From: Glandiceps talaboti
Taxonomy: Eukaryota; Hemichordata; Enteropneusta; Spengelidae
Assembly: GCF_964340395.1 (NCBI RefSeq)
Contig: NC_135553.1
Span: 11,610,001 to 11,674,000 of the forward strand
Reading direction: 5' to 3'
DNA length: 64,000 nucleotides
The notes beneath the pieces were generated by a model. That model had not been told where the DNA came from. It saw nothing but the letters and a program-made list of their open reading frames with translations, and made no database searches. Position 1 is the first letter of the stretch. The number at the start of each line of letters is the position of its first letter. The position numbers and the translations under genes were made by a program. This document shows, piece after piece, positions 55,614 through 64,000 of this stretch.

Positions 55614-56734
55614 GTATGTATTGGCATATTACTGTTGTTCTGTAACAGATCCATAGATATTGTTGATATTTCTCACCCTACTTCCGATGTTTCCCCCCCC
55701 CCCCCTTTCCCTGTTGGTTGATAATATATTTGTAGTAAGTTATGTAATGTTATAAACAGGAGTTTTTCAGGAGACCATAATATTCTCTGTGTTTAGAAGT
55801 CATACTCTGTACTGATGGAATCATTGCCCTGGAATCATTGCATGTATTTTATCAGCAGTCACAACATTACATTTCTTGCATTCCTTCTGGTGTAATAATA
55901 TTGTGGATTTTTATCATGAATGGCTCCAATTTAACTTTTAGGCTTGGTAGTCAGAATGGCCAAGTGAACTATTTCGGCAACAATTTTCTATTGATTTCCA
56001 TTTCGTCAAATAGACTACCAACTTAAGTTGTAAATGTCATCGTCTAGATACGATGTTTATACTATAGTAGTCTGTGTGACCTGGACTACTGCTAAATTCA
56101 ATGATAGACTGATATGTACATATGCTTTTACACTTTGATGTAAATGCACTGATTCACACAAAATATTACATAGTTACTCAGAATTTTAGTGAAAGTGTTT
56201 CCATGTTCACGCTAATTTATTTTGATGTGAAAAATTGTTACGGTTATTTAATTTGCTAAAATTAGTATAGACGGTGACTAGTTTTATAATTTGAACTAAA
56301 ATACATACATGTACATTCTTGAAATGTATTCAGTAGTTTGCTGTAATGGAAAGATTATGTGATCCTGTGGGAATGGCAAGAAGTCATATCGAGATGTTAT
56401 TAGTCTGAAAACAGTGACCTGAGTTTATGGAAGGTCACACTCAAAAAAACTGCCTTTTCACCATGCTTTCAATGATTGCTTACACATGCTGTGATACTTC
56501 CATGCTTAGAAAACATTATGAACCTATGAATGTCTGTCACTTTGCATACAGTCATACACAAATGTTAGATCACAATCAAGATATGTAATACCCATTATGT
56601 ACTGTCAGATGTTGGAGACTTAGAACTTCAGGCTTTAGCTATAGGTTGTACTCTAAAGAATATTTAAAAGAAGTATGTTAGGGATGAGATCAATAGTGCA
56701 AAGTAGGATAAAAAACTACTTATACTTACTGTAC

Positions 56735-57140
56735 GGCCTCAGACCCCCCCCCCCTCACCCCCCCCCCTCACCCCCATCCCCCCATCCCCAGCCTACCTTT
56801 CTAACTAAATCGGCTAAAAATTGAAAATTGTTTCAGACAGCAAATCAATTTTAAATCTGTGTAGTAGTATGTAGTATTATGAATACAAAGCCGGTATTTC
56901 GTGAGGAAAAATAGCTATTTGACGCTTCACTGTATTTTAGTGCCATACATTTACTGTGGTGAAAATTCATCCATTTCTCAATTTGATGACATTTTTTAGA
57001 AATATTTGTATTTAGGGATACAAAACAGATTCCATTAAATGTAAAATTGATTTTGTAGGATGAGAACTAAAATGGCTCAACCCCCCCCCCCCACACCCAC
57101 ACATACACCACCCCCCACCCCCACCTCCCCCCCCCCCAAG
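56735..57140. repeat. Two C-rich blocks (G-rich on the minus strand)
   Basis: Runs of C7-C10 separated by TCA or CAT at about 56744-56790, and C10 and C9 runs with CCACACC spacers at about 57080-57139. The minus strand could form G-quadruplexes. Confidence 0.7.
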
Positions 57141-57559
57141 TAAAAGAGTTATAGTTTTTTATCCTACATTGAGCTATTCAGTGATCTTACCCCTTAATAT
57201 ATACATGTAGCTCTATGATTTAACTAATAGAATCGCTGAATTTGCAGGGGAATTTTATCATTTTGCAGTTGCATGTACAATGTTATGTGATCGTGATAAA
57301 CACTAGGGGTTTGGATTAGTACATAGTGTTGCCCTTGCATTATTAAATGGTAGCGAGATAAGACCTAGGATTGTAGTACCCCTAAAGAGGTTTTTCATAC
57401 GAGATAAAATCCCAAGATGCAATACCATAGCAACAACCATACAAATTTTATGTTACATGTACATTGGCGATTATCAACAGCCAGTAACAATGTTGTAGTG
57501 ATATTTTGTGCCTACACTCCAATGCTTAGGTAGCACTTACAAGATACAGGCCAATACAG

Positions 57560-57860
57560 AATGTTGAGTCAGATAGCCAAGTCTGTATGTCGAGTCAGAT
57601 AACTAAGTCAGTGTATGTCTAGTCAGATAGTGAAGTCTGTATGTCAAGTCAGATATCCAAGTCTGTGTGAAGTCAGTATGTGTGGTCAAATAGCTAAGTC
57701 TGTGTATCAAGTCAGATAGCCATTGAAGTCTGTGTACCATGTCAGGTAGCCAAGTCTGTGTGAAGTCTGTATGTGTGGTCAGATAGCTAAGTCTGTGTTG
57801 ACTGTGTATCAAGTCAGATATGTAAGTCTGTGTATCAAGTCAGATAGCCAAGTCTATCAA
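57560..57860. repeat. Degenerate minisatellite, unit about 25-30 bp
   Basis: About ten imperfect copies of a GTCAGATAGCCAAGTCTGTG-like unit with variable TATCAA or TATGT inserts. Confidence 0.8.
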
Positions 57861-59127
57861 TCAAATCAAAAGCTCAATGCTAAAAACTTGGAACTGTTGT
57901 GTGTTACATTGTATAAATGTAAATCAAATTTATATCCAGGGTTTGAAATTAGCAATAGTCCAGGACACACACACACTTATAAATGCAAACATTGTATCTT
58001 GACTATGAAATTCATTTTTTAGATAAGATCAGTGGAAATCAATTACAAAAAAATGTAGCTGTAACAGTTTCACTCAGCTAAATCAGACAAGCGTAAAAGT
58101 TTAATTTCAACTCGGCATATGTATGTCGAGTTTCTCCTTTTCATACCATAATCAACTGAGTGTTGTTGTCATACAGCTCTGGATGTTGGTTCATATTTCA
58201 ATACTGTTTTCTGTACAAGTTACTGACAGGTAGTCACTAAAGATTGTTATCAATAATCATCCTCTTTATGGCGAAGCCTATTTATGTAGCAGAAAAACAG
58301 GGTCAAGAAAATCAAGCTGTCTTTAAAAAGCATAAATAAACTACTCGGCCTAAAAAGATTGAATGTAGATAATGGGAAAAATTGCCTGCACAAGCCCAGT
58401 TTATGACATTTGAAGGAATTAAGTACTAGTATTTTAAACTGGATAGCATTTCAAGAATAATAATATTGTAGTTGTCCAGCCATGAAACTTGAGATGTTGA
58501 TTTACTAAGGAGGAGTACAACTTGGATATAAGTCTTGTTCAATGTAGTACAACAATTTGTACTTTCAAACTTTGCCAGTGTTGAAAAAATGAGCCGATAT
58601 ATAAGTAGTGATATACAAATAATACATGTAAAGTTGAAACAGTATCCTCCCAGGGATCTTTTAACTGGGTCCAGGGATCTTTTAATGGGTTCAGTGGCAA
58701 GTGATCACTTTAGCTTAATACTAACAGTAGCTGGTTTAGGGACTGGGAAAATCTAGTAGGAGGATATACAATTGGTTTCCATTCATATGTGTGTACATGT
58801 ACATGTATATATATATGTGTCCAGCCATATATCTGAAATACACAAGACAGCAACTCTCATTCAAACCTAGCATAAATATGCCATGTTTTTAGGAAGTGCG
58901 TGCATGTCATTTTGGTACCATTTATTACCCAAAGTTGTTTGAAACATGTACTATTTTTAAAAAGAGAGCACAGAAATTACAAGAGGATGTAGTATCCTTG
59001 ATGAACAAGCGATAAATAAAGTGAGTGGCCCATCCCAAAGAGCCTTCTATAAATTCAAATCTGTCTGTTATAAACTTTGTCATTCTTTCTTCCCTTCCAG
59101 AATAAAAACAAGGGTGTTCCAGTCACC

Positions 59128-62100
59128 ATGGCCGTGTACTTTGACCACAAGGTTGAAAAACCAGTTCCTGGTCCTAGCATTGATATTGCATGGCACAAAA
59201 ATCACCCGTACTTAGCTGTTGCATCAAGGAGTGATGGCGGTGGAGGATGTGTTCATATATACAGAGATGAGGTATTGTTAATACTTTTTACAGTATACCC
59301 AGTAAATATATCTGGCCAAACTCTCCTGGTAGCCAATTTATTTATGAATCAGCTTTGACGCTATATCAAACAGACCAAGTAGGTGGCTGAACACCTATGA
59401 ATCTATGAGTCTATTTTGACCCCTCACTAATTAACAATTATAAATATAGAAGAAATCGGTGGGGGTAATAACAGGAGCTAATATAGTTATAAAAAACATT
59501 GGGATTACATGTGAAAATGAGAAAACATCCAAATGTTATGTGCAAAATGCTACAAGTATCCCCAATTAACTTTGAATCTCTTTGGTACTTGAGTCCAATG
59601 TTTTGACAATTAGCCTTGTAGATGTGTCATCTTGACCCTATACCATAAACAATTTTGTGATTGATAAGCTGCAACATGAATTGTTACCGAATAAACATTG
59701 TAGCTATACCCCATGCAAAGCATTTGTTATTTTCTAATTTTAGAAAAACATGGCATTCTTTAGTTTTCATTCTATAAATAAAACATATATATAGGAGAAG
59801 CAAATGTAAGCTAAGGCTTTGGTCTTCACGTACATGTACTGTACAGTACACTTCATATACCTTGTGATCACCGTCATTCTGACCCAAAATTTACTCCAGA
59901 AAACATCTTTCTACCCCATCCGACTGTAAGAAAGAGTCTTTATTTGAGACTCTCCAATTAAAACAACATACTATGCTATAAAATACTTAAAACTAACTAT
60001 ATTATGCTTCAAAGATTAAATTATTAAAATCTGGAATAATATTGGCCAATATTATAGAAAGTCATTTCAGTTTATGCATAGTAGTGACTCATTGGGATAT
60101 ATACTAATTTGAAAGGATCATTTGTGTTATTTTCAGGGTGAACTTTTGGAACATGCAACCATGCAGAGGTCGTGTTCGTCCATGTCACTTGACTGGCATC
60201 CAGTCAGACCCATCGTCTCTGCTGGTTGGGAAAATGGTGAAGTACTCGTATGGAATGAACAGGAGAGAGAACTGTACTGGGCTGAACATCTGCATAAAAG
60301 TGAGGTGGTTCTCCTGAAATGGAGTACCAATGGACAGAGGCTGGTGTCGGGGGATAAGGTAGGGTAATGAATACTGTTGATAGCGAAAAAGTGATTAGCT
60401 TGCACCTATTCTATTCAAACAAACATCTTGTTGTGGGTTTACACTTATGAAAACAAACACAGACCAATAATGGCACAGCTTTCAGGGACATGTACAATCT
60501 CTTCAGCTTGTGAAGCACATAGGGGTACAGCTATCCTACCAAGTCCCCATTTATACTTACAGCTAGATTGACAAGGAGATAGTGGTGGTTCAAACCCTGC
60601 CCAAGGACTTTAACCATTCAGAAACATATGAAGTGATGAGACTTGAACTGACATGTGAAACTTTACCAACTATCAGCAATATCAAGTGATATGCTAATGC
60701 CGTCATATATTACTGGATATTTGTACAGCTGAGCAGCAGTGTATAACGTGATACTATCACATAGAAATCATCATTATAACAAAGTATAAGCAGATTCTTG
60801 TACTCATACTCATCGTCTGTTTTCACTGACTGTAGAAACACAAGACAAAATGAAAACTAAATAATAAATAATAATAATAATAATTTATTTATAAAGCGTC
60901 AGAATCCACAATAAATGTGATCAAAGACGCTGAAAGCAAATCATACAATACAAATATCAGTTAAAAGCAGTTGTAAAAAGTAAAGTTTTAACATTGGATT
61001 TAAAAGCAGATAAGTTAGGTGACTGACGGATGTTGAGTGGGAGATTATTCCAGAGAGTGGGAGCAGCAACACTAAAAGCACGATCACCATATGTCTTAGT
61101 ACGTGATCGAATGGGGCAGAGTTTGAACTGATCAGCTGACCTTAAATTACGACGTGGAACGTATAGTTTGATCATGTCAGAAAGATAAATTGGTCCAAGC
61201 CTATGAATGGATTTAAAAATAAGAACTAAAATCTTAAAAACAATACGTTCTGAAACAGGTAACCAATGCAACTGACTAAATAACTAAATAAGGATTAGAA
61301 TATACCAGTCTATTGAATGATTAATTCAGGAAAAGAAAATGGATAGTCAGAATGGATGCAATTACTGCACATGTTTGTTTCATCAGAGGGTGGTTTAGTA
61401 AACAAGGATAATATAAAAGACACCTTGCGTCCTTGAAATAATTTTTAGTGACAAAACAAAAACATACATCACATCATGCTTGTACACTGTGTGTGGAATA
61501 TACCATGCATGGTTGTGGTTGGCCTTCATTCAGACTGCCGATTCTGCACAGCTTTGTGTCTCCTACTGTACACTGTAATCAGGTAAACTATAAAATGTGA
61601 TGTGTGAAACATTTCATCTGAACACCAACAATGGACATAACTTGTATTTCGAGGACACGGACTTCATCGGTCTTCATTCTTTCAATGTTTCCAGTCATCT
61701 ATGACCCCATACTAAGCTCATGTGTCTGTAAGGTCACATTTCTAAATAATGTCAATCTTTTGACAAAGACTGACGTATGCAGTCGACAATTTCAGGTAAC
61801 AATTTTCAAGTTTCTAAAGTTTAATGCAACACATTCTTTCAATGTTCTTTCCAGAATGGTTTGTTGATAGTATGGAAAGCTGACTCAAGGGGGCGTCTAC
61901 AGCCAGGTCCATTTTGTAAACATGAACTGCCACAAATGTTAACACAATGTGTATTCAGACCAGGTGTTAACCCAGATGTTTTAGCGTGAGTAGCTTGAAA
62001 CTTCTTTCTATTGGTTGATACAAAAATCAGTCATTCTTATTTCCTTTGAAATATATGTGTTGTATTTGTATTGTTAAATCATAAATCAGAACATGATGGA

Positions 62101-63894
62101 GGTCTTCTCACTGTATTAGTAATCATACTTGTGGAAGAACGTGGAATATGGAAGAATAAATGAAAATAACAACAAAATTCAACACAAAAGATTCGTAACT
62201 TATCTATCAAGCTTTAATACTGATGACCACAATTTTTAGGAGTCAGTAAAATGGTGTGGTAACAGTTCAACTTGAAGTGAATGAAATAATACGAAAAAAT
62301 ACACAAGGTTTTGAAGATGAGTCAATTTCTATGCATAGTTGCTCGGTACAAAAGTGGAACTGAAAATAAGAGCAAGCAGGTGGATATATACTTCAAATAT
62401 TGGTGTGAAAGGAAATGAAGTTGTAAAAATGAGTGAAAGGAAGTATTACATAACACAAGATTAGTAGAGGACAGGAAATGATGAGAATACAGATTTGCAC
62501 AAATACATAATATACAGTGAAATAAGATTTAAATTGATAAAGTACAAAATAACATAACATCAAAAAATATTATGAATGATTGAAAGATATATTATAATAT
62601 TATTAATAATGATAATTAGAACGAATTAGATTTTATTCCCCAATAATTTTTGCATTCAACCAAGAAAAATATGAGTGACCTAAGGGACCTTGTAGTGATT
62701 CGTAGTGACAAACCCTTAGGCCATGAGTATTTTCTGGCTGAGTGAAGAAAAATGTTGGGGAATAATATAATTGCACCTCCTCAATAAAAAATTCCTGAAA
62801 AAATTGTGAAAACTAACGGCAACTTGGAATGTTTTGACTCATATTTCAAGCATCACAGAACCAGTGATGTAGACAAGGGTTGTCATGACATTGAACAACC
62901 AGGGTATATAATCCATATTTTGTGTTCAAAGACAATAACTTTGCTTGTGCATGGTATACTATAATTTATTCAGTTTGTTTACAGTTTGCCAGCACCTTGA
63001 GTTTAGATTTTGGATTTTGAATTCACTTACAGTGACACAGCAGCTTTGGCCCGTGCAGCAGTTAGCGGTGATGAGAATGCCTTGGATATGTTTGTATGGA
63101 AGAAAGGCATGGCAAAGTCAGCACCCAAGTCAGGTGGTGATGGCCAAACTTTCTTTGTATCGGGGTCAGAAGGTAATGAAAGCTATAGTCTTATATGTAT
63201 GTCTTATTCTGTGTGTTACAAACCTAGGAATTTTAACTCAAGAATAATTTTCGCTTATTTTGCGGGAAAACAAAATGTAGGAAACTAATCAGACTATAGT
63301 GCCTGCTTAGACACAATGCACCACTCTCAAGAATTAACTAAAATTAGTTTTGGGACTGATTGAAGACCGTAGAGTAACAACATTTTCAATTTGCAGAATT
63401 GAATGACAATTTTCAAGTTGTTGTAGAGGAACATAAAAGGAAAACATGATTTCTTAGAAAAAATATTGAATTAGTTATAGTGGTTAGATCGTACATAATA
63501 AGTACCAATGTGAGCCATGGGTGAGGGGTTCCTGATGAACTCATTCCATTCTACATAGTAATTACTAATGCAAGCCACGGGTGTGGGATCCTGATGAATT
63601 CTTTCCATTCATTTATTTCAAACAATCTGTAAGTGACATCTGTACTGGGCATTACTCATTCAAATAATCATGATTAGTTTATGGTAAATTGACATCTTGA
63701 TTTCCTCATTCCACCCAGGTAATGTGTTTTATGTGGATGAGAAAGGCACCTGCAAGGCTGCCTTCAATGCTGATGGTGCTGTCAAGAAGTTACTGTACAA
63801 TGAATACAAGGACGTCTTGGTTGTGGTGACAGAGTCACTTATGTTATCTCAGTTCAGTGTAGCACCTGAAGGTCATTGCCAAGAACTCATGAAG
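59128..63894 (+). CDS. IFT140: Intraflagellar transport protein 140, N-terminal part (gene continues right)
   Basis: Exons: 59128-59271 (acceptor at 59100), 60137-60358, 61855-61985, 63033-63172, 63719-63894, all in frame with GT/AG borders. The start at 59128 has a strong context (CACCATGG) and the protein opens MAVYFDHKVE, as IFT140 does. The sequence covers the first blades of the N-terminal WD40 propeller: SIDIAWHKNHPYLAVA, SLDWHPVRPIVSAGWENGEV, VVLLKWSTNGQRLVSGDK. The family-specific loop (AAVSGDENALDMFVWKK) and YVDEKG follow. IFT140 is a core subunit of the IFT-A complex, which drives retrograde ciliary transport and import of membrane cargo. Only about 270 of an expected 1,450 or so residues are in the window. 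The last donor (AAG/GTCAGA) is weak but matches the family's junction. Confidence 0.93.
60475..60665 (-). mobile_element. tRNA-like SINE, copy 3
   Basis: Contains GAAGCACATAGG, AAGTCCCCATTTATAC, GTGGTTCAAACCCTGCCCAA and TTTAACCATTCAGAAACATA, matching 25695-25990 in the same order. In IFT140 intron 2. Confidence 0.6.
60866..61275 (-). mobile_element. LINE 3' end with (ATT)n tail
   Basis: On the minus strand a frame from 61271 to 60957 has the C-terminal signature of CR1/L2-type ORF2: MHWLPVSERIVFKILVLIFK, GPIYLSDMIKLYVPRRNLRS, YGDRAFSVAAPTLWNNLP, FKSNVKTLLF. It then ends with GACGCTTTATAAATAAATT and ATT repeats (60868-60885). Upstream ORF2 is missing. In IFT140 intron 2. Confidence 0.85.
62672..62965 (+). 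repeat. GACCTAAGGG dispersed repeat, copy 2
   Basis: Full-length partner of 21375-21665, including AGTGACCTAAGGG, CCCTTAGGCCATGAGTATTTT and the 3' block GTGTTCAAAGACAATAACTT. In IFT140 intron 3. Confidence 0.7.
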
Positions 63895-64000
63895 GTCAGA
63901 GACAGTTTTGTCATTTTTGTTACATATGCTACATTTTAAAATGACCTTTGTGGTTGACCTAATCTGTTAATGGTTGTCAGGACATAATACGAGTTGACTT

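Noticed and set aside
57603-57812. Thr/Leu/His-rich frame on the minus strand
   Set aside because: Translation of the 25-30 bp minisatellite.

Overview
This window is nuclear DNA from an intron-rich, AT-rich animal, most likely a marine invertebrate. All coding sequence is in short exons with GT/AG borders, introns of 0.3-10 kb full of microsatellites, LINE/SINE remnants and fold-back MITEs. Protein similarities (recalled, not searched) point to Metazoa. I cannot place the phylum from sequence alone; a hemichordate, cephalochordate or lophotrochozoan would all fit.

Four host genes are present. (1) 1106-16342, minus: a secreted protein with a signal peptide, seven EAR/EPTP repeats (one whole beta-propeller), a short helical linker and a C-terminal array of repeats with a QTITGxKTF-like signature; it runs off the left edge. 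(2) 17481-29023, plus: a complete 17-exon GH31 acid alpha-glucosidase (lysosomal GAA type, 904 codons) with an N-terminal trefoil domain. (3) 32144-47985, minus: peroxisomal 2,4-dienoyl-CoA reductase (DECR2), with eight common exons followed by three alternative terminal exons, each encoding its own C-terminus and PTS1-like tripeptide. (4) 59128-63894, plus: the first coding exons of IFT140, running off the right edge, with a candidate upstream exon at 55551-55613. Genes 1 and 2 are head to head, as are 3 and 4; DECR2 and IFT140 also share human 16p13.3.

The mobile fraction is rich. A large intron of gene 1 holds a broken, intron-containing Mutator-like transposase gene (3394-9492); that gene's own big intron contains a second transposon-like pseudogene and a 5'-truncated LINE. 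Elsewhere there are a 1.15-kb hAT-like element with 8-bp target duplications, two TA-flanked MITEs, several long fold-back elements that partly share one terminal motif, tRNA-derived SINEs, and two further LINE 3' ends.

The most unusual signals are two minus-strand type I hammerhead ribozyme motifs (15957-16000 and 34447-34503), each in a short element embedded in (TA)n, with a third relative ending in a perfect 104-bp palindrome (33999-34102). These look like small retrozyme or Penelope-type ribozyme elements. The three tandem last exons of DECR2 are the most interesting host-gene feature.
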